Shown here: one piece after another, positions 35,947 to 46,263 of the stretch
Layout of the letters: every line of letters begins with the position of its first letter
How positions within the stretch are numbered: position 1 is the first letter of the stretch
Assembly (NCBI GenBank): GCA_930367215.1
Contig: OV884059.1
Location: 64,575,393-64,639,392, forward strand
Length of the DNA stretch: 64,000 nt
Origin: Pollenia angustigena
Lineage: Eukaryota > Arthropoda > Insecta > Diptera > Polleniidae
Direction: 5' to 3'
The notes under the pieces: model-generated
Seen by the model: the letters and a program-made list of their open reading frames with translations, nothing else
Told to the model about the DNA's origin: nothing
The model's database searches: none
Made by a program: the position numbers and the translations under genes

Positions 35947-36548
35947 TGAACAAAGTAGTTTGCTGCAAACCAGGGCTTATTTAGAGGGTTGGGGTATTTA
36001 GGTGTTAGATGATGAAGAGTGGACTGTAGGTAGACACTTGAGGTTGCACCTAAATACGTGAGAAGGATAGACAAACCCGTAGCTTGCTTTTAAGGTCGCT
36101 GGTTTGGGGAATTTGCTGGCTTTACTTTGTCTCAATGTTTTTATAATTCCTCACCAGGATGAGAAATTATAAAAGCGGTAGATAAAGTTGAGTTATGGGT
36201 TTAAATAAAAAGGGTGTAGGGTTAGAATTCAAAGTATGGATATATTTTATTTGATTGCTCACCGTTCAGTTGTAAATTTTAACAAGAAGTGAGTCTTCAT
36301 TTTCTTTTTTTCTTACCAACTAACTTGGGTTTTACATTATTGGTATACAATTTATAACAATTTTAACTTGTTAGGCGTTAACGTTAATGGATAATTCACA
36401 ATAATTTAGAACACGATTCGTTATCGTTACTCTTGATGTTATGACATTTATGTCTAAGGTTTTACAAATTTTGAAACGTTGGAATTCAAATATAGGAGAT
36501 AAAAGTAAAAAAAATGAAATTGTTGTTTAAAATAATTGATTTTAAACA
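35947..36548 (-). repeat. 3' LTR of the compact element
   Basis: It starts TG, ends CA and matches the right copy over its full 602 bp. The stop codon of the internal ORF lies within its first bases on the sense strand. Confidence 0.92.
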
Positions 36549-37024
36549 TGCCGCCCCCCTTGCACTTGTGCAACCTTGACGCTGGGCTGGACACAGAGCA
36601 CCTGTGCAAGGGAGCGGATGGCTTCAGAGATGACTTGCTGATCTAAACCAGTTGAGCTTTGTTGAGCAGTTGTTGGTTGGGTACTAGAAGTAGGTTGGTG
36701 ATTTCTATTAGGCCTGTTTTTACGTCCTTTTCTGTTGCTACGACTGTTTATTGTTGCTCGTAAGTCGTTTTTTTGGCTGTGATTCGGATGTAAAAGCGAG
36801 TGATGATGTCGATCACACTTGCGACACGTATTGGATGATAAACAGGCCCTCAGGTCATGACTCCTGGCTAAACAATTTTCACAATAGTGATGGCGACGGA
36901 CGACACGAATTCTTTCCTTCACCGCCATTCGTAAGAACTCTCGGCAAAACCTTAAAGCATGAAATTGTCTGCACACTTTGCATTGATGGATGTCTGGGTT
37001 ACGGTTACGGTGTTGTCTTCTCAT
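36542..37024 (-). CDS. BEL/Pao-type Gag fragment with three zinc knuckles
   Basis: This ORF has 160 codons from the first in-frame ATG (37024); the frame is open a little further upstream, to a TGA. Three Cys/His modules occur in order: C-x2-C-x3-H-x4-C (CKVC), C-x2-C-x4-H-x4-C (CENC) and C-x2-C-x3-H-x4-H (CRKCDRHHH). This is the arrangement at the end of BEL/Pao Gag, just before protease. The linker RMAVKERIRVVRRHHYC is also typical. A basic Asn/Arg-rich tail follows, then a Gln/Ser-rich part. Such a protein would bind nucleic acid in a particle. The last codons overlap the polypurine tract and the stop lies in the LTR. It cannot assemble a capsid alone because the capsid domain is missing. 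The ORF is intact. Confidence 0.85.
   Translation of the reverse strand: MRRQHRNRNPDIHQCKVCRQFHALRFCREFLRMAVKERIRVVRRHHYCENCLARSHDLRACLSSNTCRKCDRHHHSLLHPNHSQKNDLRATINSRSNRKGRKNRPNRNHQPTSSTQPTTAQQSSTGLDQQVISEAIRSLAQVLCVQPSVKVAQVQGGRHV
36549..36562 (-). other. Polypurine tract of the compact element
   Basis: Directly before the 3' LTR the sense strand reads AAGGGGGGCGGCA. It is coding at the same time, being part of the final codons of the zinc-knuckle ORF. Confidence 0.7.
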
Positions 37025-37254
37025 ATTCCCTTTTGGTGAAGTTGGCAATTCCAGGGATGTTATTTTCTTTTTTCAAAGCTCCCGACTGATGTTAACTTTC
37101 CTTTGATGTTATAGATGTTGTACTTAAATGTTTTTTGTTGTAATAGATGATTCTTAGAAGTTTTGTTTTTCTATTGTCTGATATCGGTTGCAACTTATGA
37201 AGTCTTCAAATTAACCATTGAATTAGCATGCACTAATAAGATTCCAATTAACCA

Positions 37255-37265
37255 TCGAAGGACCA
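37255..37265 (-). other. Primer binding site, tRNA-Tyr type
   Basis: The plus strand reads TCGAAGGACCA immediately before the right LTR. That equals the 3' end of animal tRNA-Tyr with CCA as I remember it, so the sense RNA pairs over 11 nt. The match ends there. Confidence 0.7.
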
Positions 37266-37867
37266 TGAACAAAGTAGTTTGCTGCAATCCAGGGCTTATT
37301 TAGAGGGTTGGGGTATTTAGGTGTTAGATGATGAAGAGTGGACTGTAGGTAGACACTTGAGGTTGCACCTAAATACGTGAGAAGGATAGACAAAGCCGTA
37401 GCTTGCTTTTAAGGTCGCTGGTTTGGGGAATTTGCTGGCTTTACTTTGTCTCAATGTTTTTATAATTCCTCACCAGGATGAGAAATTATAAAAGCGGTAG
37501 ATAAAGTTGAGTTATGGGTTTAAATAAAAAGGGTGTAGGGTTAGAATTCAAAGTATGGATATATTTTATTTGATTGCTCACCGTTCAGTTGTAGGTTTTA
37601 ACAAGAAGTGAGTCTTCATTTTCTTTTTTTCTTACCAACTAACTTGGGTTTTACATTATTGGTATACAATTTATAACAATTTTAACTTGTTAGGCGTTAA
37701 CGTTAATGGATAATTCACAATAATTTAGAACACGATTCGTTATCGTTACTCTTGATGTTATGACATTTATGTCTAAGGTTTTACAAATTTTGAAACGTTG
37801 GAATTCAAATATAGGAGATAAAAGTAAAAAAAATGAAATTGTTGTTTAAAATAATTGATTTTAAACA
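37266..37867 (-). repeat. 5' LTR of the compact element
   Basis: Full 602 bp copy, TG...CA. On the plus strand it contains GTGGACTGTAG (37338-37348) and AGGTCGCTGGTT (37412-37423), two blocks that match the anticodon arm and T arm of tRNA-Tyr as remembered. Confidence 0.92.
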
Positions 37868-37933
37868 GTTATCGTGACATATAAATTGAAGGAACTATTT
37901 TTTTCCTTTTGTCTCGTAAACTTGTTTGCACTT

Positions 37934-38062
37934 GTGGGGTAATTCTGTAACTTTGTAACGACAAAAATTTGTCGTTAAGTATAAAACTTTTACTTAAAAA
38001 TACTTAAAATTTACTACTTAACGACAAATTTTTGTCGTTAAAAAGTTACAGAATTACCCCAC
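37934..38062. mobile_element. Near-perfect foldback MITE
   Basis: About 129 bp consisting almost wholly of two inverted arms starting GTGGGGTAATTCTGTAAC, with TTGTCGTTAAGTA nearer the centre. Inside each arm ACGACAAAAATTTGTCGT is itself almost palindromic, so each arm can also fold alone. Non-coding. Confidence 0.75.
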
Positions 38063-38612
38063 TGAATTATGTTTTAACTATGTGAAGATAATTCTCTATT
38101 ATTTTTCGAATTCATCTTAAATACTTTGTTTTTATCGTTGATGTTTAAAAACCCCTCTTCTTTCTACTTCCCCCTTATGTTTTCTAATATACATATTTGT
38201 TTTATTTTAATTTTTCAATATTTCAAATGACCTCATTCGATATTAAATACACTTTACAATTTGTGATCAATCAGGAAACATTCGTGCGAAAGATAAAAAA
38301 CAAAAAAATTATAAATGATGTGATGTTTGCGGACAGACACTTTAATAGAATACGCAGGCGAACGACGAACATGCATCCATTTATTTACTCATTCCACACG
38401 TCAAATTTATAAATTTATACACACTTTCATATAAATCATTTAAATTATTACATTCTGTTCATTTGTGCATCATGTTGTCATTCTTTTATTAAAATTATAA
38501 ATGAAAAGTGATTCTGAGAGAAAATGTTCGTATACTAAACGTTGATGCGAGTTTTATTGTGGATCCACATACCCGGGTATCCGGGGTGGGTGTGCGAAAA
38601 TTTTAGTGGCAT
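38063..38612. other. Spacer, nothing recognised
   Basis: AT-rich spacer; ORF 38197-38412 has no recognisable motif. A slightly G/C-richer patch at 38562-38612 directly precedes the non-LTR fragment and is its target flank. Confidence 0.3.
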
Positions 38613-38624
38613 TACTGTCGATTA

Positions 38625-38993
38625 ACGGGTAATTGTTGGACTGCGGTATACGCCTATAGGGCGGGCCGGTTGAATAGTGACAATTGTAGATTTTGTGGGG
38701 TACCAGGAGAAAAGGAGACGGTAGAGCACTTGCTATGCTACTGTCCGGCACTCGTACGCTCCAGGGCGAACTGTCTGGGAGATCATTATCTCCAAGATCT
38801 CGGGGAAGTCTCTGGAATTGGGTTAATGAGACTCCTTGCATTCGTCAAGAGAGTGTGGGGTACCTTGGATACCATCACATCTGACTGACCTTTTTACTTT
38901 CTTCTGTGGGTTATCGGACAATTGTGGTAACGCTAGGGACCTATTTGGTCTATGCGGGGTCTTTGTGACCGGCCACTCTAACCTAACCTAACC
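38625..38993 (+). pseudogene. 5'-truncated non-LTR retrotransposon, 3' end of ORF2
   Basis: An uninterrupted frame from the first base encodes 87 residues with a Cys/His end motif: CRFC, then ETVEHLLCYCPAL, as in the C-terminus of R1/LOA and jockey-type ORF2. A stop at 38886-38888 is followed by a 105 bp 3' UTR and a tail of CTAACCTAACC repeats. The 12 bp word TACTGTCGATTA occurs immediately before (38613-38624) and after (38994-39005), so the truncated copy was inserted by target-primed reverse transcription and has its exact ends. It may belong to the same group as the element at 59890, but the matching part is outside this window. Confidence 0.88.
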
Positions 38994-39439
38994 TACTGTC
39001 GATTACAATGTTTTTATTGTTAATGTCAAATTGTAAGTAAATAAATTTGTAATGGAAATTTGTCTGATGCGATTGACCAGTTATAAGTTGTCTGTCAGTC
39101 GGTCCATTTGGTAATTCATGACTAGGGAATGGTAAATGGATACCAAAATCGATTTTCAATTTTTCGATCGACTTTTTTATTACGGTTTTTGAAATCGATT
39201 AATCGAACCTCAAAATCGATTTTAAAATCGATTTCAAAATCGTTTAAGATAAATTTCCAAACTCATACCTTATATCACACTACTAGATTAATTGAACTGA
39301 GATTTTTACAGTGTGTAGATATGACTACTTTTTATAATTTTCCTGCAAAAAGTGAAAATGTGTAAATTTTGAGATCGCCTTTAGAGGAACAAGTGCATGT
39401 ACATTTAACATATTAAAATTGTGTTCTTCTGTAGTCAAT

Positions 39440-39547
39440 CAGGCCTGTCACATAAATTAATTCCGATCGAAAGTGGAAGTGATTTCGTATCTTGCTTTAC
39501 ATTAAACGAAATCACTTTTGATCGGATTTAATTCTGTGACAAGCCTG
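39440..39547. mobile_element. Small foldback MITE inside the hAT element
   Basis: CAGGCCTGTCAC at the left pairs with GTGACAAGCCTG at the right. The arms run about 47 bp with a few mismatches, including CGAAATCACTT near the centre. Non-coding. Confidence 0.7.
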
Positions 39548-40020
39548 AATGTATGGATAGTATATCAAAGGATTATTACAGTAGTTCCTGATCGGTGGCG
39601 ACTGTTTCTTTGCTAAGTTACTATTAAGTTAGTTTAAAAAAAACACGTTTGCATGTCATTGATGCCATACAGATGCAGAGACAGTTCCTAGTAATTTCGT
39701 ATTTGTTAGGAAAAATTACATACTTTTTGTTTGTTCACTCTGCTTTTATAACAAGATTTAAATATCGATTACAGAGTCCTTATATTAAACTTGGAAGTAC
39801 ATCAAGGATACTAATACGTAAATACAACTTTAAACTGGGAAAACTGCGTAAGCATACCTACAGACGTATGTACGCAGAAAAAAAAATAAGTTCTATTGTG
39901 CATGCCCATAATTTATCGATTTAATTAAGATTAAAATTAAAAATTGCCAAAAGTTTGATAAAAATAAAAAAATCGATTTTAAAAGCCCAATAACACTATG
40001 GAATATTTTTGGTATTATTG

Positions 40021-41912
40021 TCTGGGGGGTGAGAAATTCCAAGTCAGGGTGATGGTACTAGGTCAGTATAGTAAAACCCTCAAAGGGTTTGGCGTTCGTA
40101 TGTGTCAGTTTTTTTTTATGACATTTAAAATTTTTTCCTTATCTTGATGTTTTTTTGTTTAACATAACTCGAGAACCACTTGTCCGATTTTGCTAAAACA
40201 AACTCAAAAAAATTTAGAATTACAACTTCTTTAATCCGTTCATATAACGTTTTTCTTTATAATCAACAGTTTTGCCGGTAAAAATAAATTTGTGGAGAAT
40301 TATAATTGATAAGTGCAAAAAAATGTTCAAGCCTGGATGTATGCAGCAGATTTTTATCACAAACCTGCACTGCAATTTTTGTGACTTTTTTTAAGCGATC
40401 GATGAAAATCGTCGGACCTTTGTTTGTTATTTGAAAGAATACACCCACATTCAGTGATGCCAACAGTAGGGGATTTCCCCTTTTCTAGGGATTTTTTTTT
40501 TCGGAAAATTTCAACCGTAGGGAAAAGAGGACACAATTTTTTATTTTAGGGCATATTTATTTATTTAATCAATGGATATTATCCTTACTGACTAATAACA
40601 ATATTGACTTAAAATTAATGAATAACAATATGCATTTTAAAATATACTACAAATTTACAGAATATATGTAGTACATAAAAATTAACGAATAAAGAAAAAA
40701 AATAAGAAAAATCAACAAATTGTGACATAGAATTAAATTGTCTACATAACCTCGAAAAAGGATCAGCAATAGCGTAATTTTCTCTAACAAAATTTAACAA
40801 AAAGCAGATTATAATGACGCGTATTGCGACAAGGTATATTAAATTTAGCAGACTCTACAGAAAATCACAACAAACATTACCATTAATAAGATTAACCATA
40901 AAAGAAACATTTAACATTGTACGACGACTTTTGAGCGATGCTAATTTTATTAATGCGAGTCTTCTAGCATAGGAAGGAAAGTTTGTCGAGTAACTCCAAT
41001 GAAGATCACGTAAACAGAATAATAAAAATTGTTTTTGGACCGATTCAATACGAGAATTGTGAATGTTGTAAAATGGATCCCAAATGATTGACCCATATTC
41101 TAAGATTGGTCTAACGAGTGATACGTAAAGTTGCTTCGTTATGTATGGATCGGTGAATTTTTAACCCAGCGCTTAATAAAGCCAAGAACGCCTCGAGCTT
41201 TATTAACAGTTAATGTAATATGAGAAACAAAGTTTAATTTAGGATCCAGTAAGACTCCAATATCAAGAAACGAATCAACCAACTCCAGTTGATGACCACC
41301 ACAGGCATAATTAACAGCAATACAGTTATTTCTATAAAAACGCATGCTTTTGCATTTCACAAGATTCAGCTCCATCATATTATGATTACACCATAAAAAG
41401 AAGTTATTAAGATTCGATTGAAGATAAAAATGATCCGAAAAAAAGTCCCTAGAAAAGGGGAAATCCCCTACTGTTGGCATCACTGAATGTGGGTGTATTC
41501 TTTCAAATAACAAACAAAAGTCCGACGATTTTCACCGATCGCTTAAAAAAAGTCACAAAAATTGCAGTGCAGGTTTGTGATAAAATCTGCTGCATACATC
41601 CAGGCTTGAACATTTTTGCACTTATCAATTATAATTCTCCACAAATTTATTTTTTACCGGCAAAACTGTTGATTATAAAGAAAAACGTTATATGAACGGA
41701 TTAAATTGTAATTCTAAATTTTTTTTGAGTTTGTTTTAGCAAAATCGGACAAGTGGTTCTCGAGTTATGTTAAACAAAAAAACATCAAGATAAGGAAAAA
41801 ATTTAAAATGTCATAAAAAAAAAACTGACACATACGATCGCCAAACCCTTTGAGGGTTTTACTATACTGACCTAGTACCATCACCCTGACTTGGAATTTC
41901 TCACCCCCCAGA
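40021..41912. repeat. Long inverted arms (about 480 bp) around a jockey-like fragment
   Basis: Arm A (40021 to about 40505) and arm B (about 41431-41912, inverted) are nearly identical. Both start TCTGGGGGGTGAGAAATTCC and include ACTCGAGAACCACTTGTCCG. A third copy in A's orientation is at 43181-43648. The block between the arms is about 0.93 kb. Transcription through it would give a long hairpin. Confidence 0.85.
40560..41446 (-). pseudogene. jockey-like RT C-terminal fragment
   Basis: Minus-strand sequence encodes the region after the RT palm: WCNHNMMELNLVKCK, then FLDIGVLLDPKLNF, then, after a frameshift near 41157, the YVSLVRPILEYGSIIWDPFY block and LASLKSRRTMLNVSF. Further frame changes near 40865 and 40800 lead into a tail ending about 40615. 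These motifs are typical of jockey-clade ORF2. It lacks endonuclease and the RT active site, so it is a dead fragment. No poly(A) end is clear; AT-rich AAATAAATAAAT lies at the 3' side. Confidence 0.8.
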
Positions 41913-42047
41913 TTGGCTGTTGTACTGTGTAATCGATTTCAGTATAAAATCGCATACGTAAATTCGATTGCAAAAACTCGATTTTTTTCATCACAAAATC
42001 GATTTTCGATTGGAATCGAAATCGATTTACCATTCCCTATTCATGAC

Positions 42048-42416
42048 TTGTTGTTTGTCTTCCTGCACTTTTTATCAAAGAAAACTGATAAACAAATATT
42101 TTATTATTAAAAACGTTGTTTTCGTTATAAATTTTTTTGTTTATATTTTACGACTTAATAAATAAAATTGTTACAAAAATTCAGATCAATATTAAAAAAA
42201 ACGAAAAATATTTCTTTTGTTTTATTTTCTTTGTCAGATATAATCAATAACTTTATTGCACAGCAAAAATAGTTCTTTTGAATAAAATGCATTTTTGAAT
42301 GACGATTTTTCCACACTGTTTTTATGTGAGCTATAAACTTTTTATTATTATAAATCGCAATATGAATATATGAAAGCGCAATTTAATATACTAAAATGTG
42401 CTTGTACACGGAAAGA
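42048..42416. other. Spacer, nothing recognised
   Basis: AT-rich flank between the hAT target duplication and a small MITE; no ORF with a motif. Confidence 0.3.
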
Positions 42417-42584
42417 ATTATTTGCTAAATTTTTCTTGATTTCAACTTATATTGTTCTTATTTAGTAAAATTTTCTTAAATAAAGGAACATTTTGCTTAA
42501 ACCAAACCACACATTTATTAAGAATAAGTAGTTTTTGGCTTGGCCGAGATTCATGCAAAATTTAGTAAATAATTCTTTCCGTGC
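42417..42584. mobile_element. MITE with 27 bp inverted ends
   Basis: CACGGAAAGAATTATTTGCT at the left is inverted at the right end with one mismatch over about 27 bp. The interior is 110 bp. The terminal CACGGAAA-type motif resembles MITE family X at 26709 and the CACAGAAA elements at 20136 and 20223. Confidence 0.8.
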
Positions 42585-42939
42585 ATGAATGTATATTTGA
42601 GTATTTTGATATTTCAGTGTGAAATTTTACCAGATTCTTTAATTGAATTGGCCTTTTATTTATTGTCCCTTCAATGCATAAAAAATTTTAAAAGAAAATA
42701 TCATAATAATTTAAAAAAATTTTGTCAAAACTGGCATTTTTTTTTCTTAAAATACTTAAAACAAAGGTCTTTTTGCATTCAAACACATTTATTCATTTGC
42801 TTGAAATAATTGTTAATTTTGATATTAATATTAACAGAAGGCTTTAAAAATTTTAAGTTATATTTTAAAGTGATAACAATGTTCATTTTTCCTAATATAG
42901 AAATGGGATTACTAAAGTATTTTTTTAAACAGAACACGT

Positions 42940-44175
42940 TTATTGATAACCAGGGAAACCAGAAATATGCTCTAAAAAACACGTTTTATGCGCATTAAAT
43001 ATGCAGTAAAACCTGGAAAATATGCTCCGAAAAATGTTAAAAATATGCCCTAAAAATTAAAAATTGCTCATTTGAAGACACAATATTCAACAATTTAATA
43101 ACAAAATTTAAAAAAAAACCTAAAAAAGGTGAAAATTCATATAAGAGAAGTTTGCGCCGAATACACAGTACAACAGCCAATCTGGGGGGTGAGAAATTCC
43201 AAGTCAGGGTGATGGTACTAGGTCAGTATAGTAAAACCCTCAAAGGGTTTGGCGTTCGTATGTGTCAGTTTTTTTTATGACATTTTAAATTTTTTCCTTA
43301 TCTTGATGTTTTTTTGTTTAACATAACTCGAGAACCACTTGTCCGATTTTGCTAAAACAAACTCAAAAAAATTTAGAATTACAATTTAATCCGTTCACAT
43401 AACGTTTTTCTTTATAATCAACAGTTTTGCCGGTAAAAAATAAATTTGTGGAGAATTATAATTGATAAGTGCAAAAAAATGTTCAAGCCTGGATGCATGC
43501 AGCAGATTTTATCACAAACCTGCACTGCAATTTTTGTGACTTTTTTTAAGCGATCGGTGAAAATCGTCGGACTTTTGTTTGTTATTTGAAAGAATACACC
43601 CACATTCAGTGATGCCAACAGTAGGGGATTTCCCCTTTTCTAGGGATTTTTAGGATTATAAATAGCAACATAAATTTACAATTTCTTTAACAATTTATTT
43701 AAAAAAATGTAATTCATATTTTATTTTGAAATCGAAACCATTTTTAGGGCACATTAGTACGCAACATTTTAAAATTAATCCCAATAAAATATTGTGTCAG
43801 GTTTCGCAGAAATCACTGTTTAAACGGTTACCCCTTAAAACCCACTTCCGTTTTTTGTCCCGTTTACAATCACTGGTTTTTTGCAGTTATCTCGGAAACC
43901 ACGACAGTAAGCGAAAAATTTCATTTGCGGAAATTAAAGAGCTAATTGAGAGTTAAAAGAATCATTTATTTAAAATCAGGTTGTTTTTTACAGTTTTGTC
44001 AACATAAACGTGTGCGAATGTCCCGTTTACAATCTTGGAAGTGCCCATATGTAACAAAATATGCATTAAAAAGGCAATATATGCGCTATAAACCTTAAAA
44101 ATGCTGCCAAAAAGCCTATTTTAACTTAAATATGCCAAAAAATGCTGCAAACGGTAAAATATGCAAAATTATGCA
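42940..44175. other. Segment with two ATATGC clusters and a lone repeat arm
   Basis: AATATGC-like words are clustered at 42965-43045 and again at 44055-44175, on either side of a 0.47 kb repeat arm (43181-43648). Such arrays are often subterminal binding sites of DNA transposons, hAT in particular, so this may be a decayed element. No terminal repeats were found to confirm this. ORF 43726-43956 has no recognised domain. Confidence 0.35.
43181..43648 (+). repeat. Third copy of the TCTGGGGGGTGAG repeat arm
   Basis: It matches arm A of the 40021-41912 structure closely. In addition its 19 bp left flank (TACACAGTACAACAGCCAA) is the inverse of the flank outside arm B (41913-41931), so arm B and this copy share more sequence than arm A does. 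The true repeat therefore starts in that flank. Confidence 0.8.
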
Positions 44176-44531
44176 CTAACAAATCAATGACAAAGTTCAT
44201 AAAAAGCTCTAAAACGGATAAATATATTGTTTCTGCCTTCATTAGTCGCACAAGGAAAAACATGCAATTGCATATTTCGGGTTTCCCTGTTGATAACATA
44301 GCAATTTGTACAATATTTAAATACTTTTACTGTTCTACAGATAAAGAGAAATTTGTAGCGTCTATGTATGGGAGGTTCCATTTTTCCAATCGACCCTTCC
44401 TTTTGACAGATGTTCTGTTTTTATTACAATTAGCACAAAATTGGAATACTTTCACTGTTACAGCTCTACAGATACATATAAATCAATATGGAAGGTACCA
44501 CGCCCACTCATCTAATCTGGCTTTCTTCTTG

Positions 44532-44726
44532 ACACAGAAAAAAATAATTTTCATATTTGAATACGAAAATTGTATATTTGATTAAAAAATTTTCGATTTT
44601 TTGCAATGAAAACTTTTGTGGTATTGATAAAAAAGTTTTTAGGTATAGTTATTGAATTTTAAGGCAACAAACAAGTTTATTGAGTCAAAAAAAAAAAAAA
44701 TTGTTGTCCAAAATTTTTTAAAAAAA
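44532..44726. mobile_element. MITE family X, left half of a split copy
   Basis: ACACAGAAAAAAATAATTTT and the following 190 bp correspond to the reverse complement of the right part of 26709-27083. The similarity stops where a Helentron-type terminus begins (44727). The remaining half appears at 49759-49979. Confidence 0.7.
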
Positions 44727-45786
44727 TCTATATATAAAAAAAGAAGTGTACACTTTGATGTCACCACTAACTGCGGAAACGGGTCGACCGATTTCAAACA
44801 AAATTCACGGTATTGTAATGTACTTTCCTCAAATTTGCAGTAAATCATCTAGAACTAAAGAATTTTAACTTATTTGAAAATAGAAAACAAGTTTCTTCAA
44901 GATTAATGTTTAAATAGGTCGGCGGGAGCCTTTCAGTGCTAGCAAACAGTCGGTTGCGGGGATCGTGACCATTTAACATTAACCCAGTTTTATTACAAAA
45001 CTTTATTATCAGACTCCCTAGCTAAAAGAAAGAAATGGTTACCTTTACTGTTTGTTATAAGTATGTGCGATCAATTTGTGTAAAATAACGGTACTGTTTA
45101 AAAATTCAGCTTTATAGAAAAAATTTCTTAGATGTTTTTAGAGAAACCTAGCCTCGTCACCCTCCCTAACCTTGATCCCAGTAGCCTAATATGTTCAACA
45201 TAGGGTCCCGTAATCGCTACTCTTACAAATTACCCCGAGAGAACAGAAATTCTAAATTTAGCAATTCATTTTGAATTCATACACTTTATTCTAAAAATCA
45301 AATTTAAACATAATCTTATTGATTATTCAAACTGTTAGGAATACCTTAACTATACAAAAAAATTAAAAATATGTTATATATAAAAAAAACTAAAATAATA
45401 AAGTATTTCATTTTCGTTGCAGATTTAATATTACCAAGAAAAAGAAATCACCAAATCCAACATAAGAATATATATGTGAACATTTATGTAACTCTTGTAT
45501 CTAAATTGTTAACGTTTACGCTACGTTTTACAAACGTTTATTACACTAAATGCTTACTGTGAAAGAAAAAATTAATAATACCACGGTTGTAATAAATTTG
45601 TTAAATAATTAGTATTGTGGTTATTTTGTTGAACTATTTATGGTTTTTAATCCAAATTTTTTTAATATTTTTAATTAGGCTTAAGTTCACGAAATTAAAT
45701 TTTTCATTAAATTATTTTTATGAAGAAAGGAATTTTTACAACATGAAAATTAATTAAAATTGTTATTGATAATCTTTCATTCTTGA

Positions 45787-45867
45787 CGTGGCTGGGGCTC
45801 GAACCCCGGCCGGCAGGTTACCATGACATGTTTCGATTGCAACCACTCAATCTCCTCAGATGGATTT
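45787..45867 (-). ncRNA. tRNA-like SINE core, copy 1
   Basis: On the minus strand GAGTGGTTGC resembles a pol III A box and GGTTCGAGCC fits the B box, about 35 nt apart, followed by a T-arm-like GGGG/CCCC stem. The acceptor stem does not pair, so it is not a functional tRNA; a tRNA-derived SINE head is likelier. Confidence 0.5.
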
Positions 45868-46263
45868 GCCGTCTTACACTCGCAGCCATCGACGACTGCT
45901 AACGTCAATAGTCAAACATCAATCCTTAAACCAAATTGTATTTTAACATTTGGTAGATCGAAATTTGCTTTCCTGAATGATTATCCATTTTAATTGATTT
46001 TACATGTTTTTTCCTTACTTCTGTTTTTTTTCCGTACTTTCGTCAAGAATTTTTCTTGAAGTCCAAGTACATTTTTTGTTTTTTCATTTTGTCTTTTTCT
46101 TTTCTGTTGACCTTTTTCAGCACAACTTGAAGGACAAATGTACACATAGAGCTCGTGCCTTAGCTTTAACAATAATTAGTATTGCGGTTATTTTGTTGAA
46201 CTATTTATGGTTTTTAATCCAAATTTTTTTAATATTTTTAATTAGGCTTAAGTTCACGAAATT

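Larger units (their letters stand above)
35947..37867 (-). mobile_element. Compact BEL/Pao-derived LTR element with zinc-knuckle ORF only
   Basis: Two 602 bp direct repeats, both TGAACAAAG...TTTTAAACA, flank 717 bp. The 5 bp word GTTAT precedes the left LTR (35942-35946) and follows the right one (37868-37872), so the insertion is complete and unrearranged. The interior has a primer site, one ORF and a purine tract, but no protease, RT or integrase, so it must use enzymes from elsewhere. The LTRs differ at about four bases, indicating recent movement. Small size recalls TRIM elements, which normally carry no protein. Confidence 0.92.
39123..42039. mobile_element. hAT-like transposon, non-autonomous, 8 bp target duplication
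   Basis: TAGGGAATGGTAAAT at the left end is inverted at the right end, and TTCATGAC flanks both sides (39115-39122 and 42040-42047). AATCGAT-type words are dense next to both ends (39150-39245 and 41935-42030), as subterminal transposase sites often are. No transposase was found. The interior carries several later insertions: a small MITE (39440-39547) and an inverted pair of about 480 bp around a jockey-like fragment. Confidence 0.85.
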
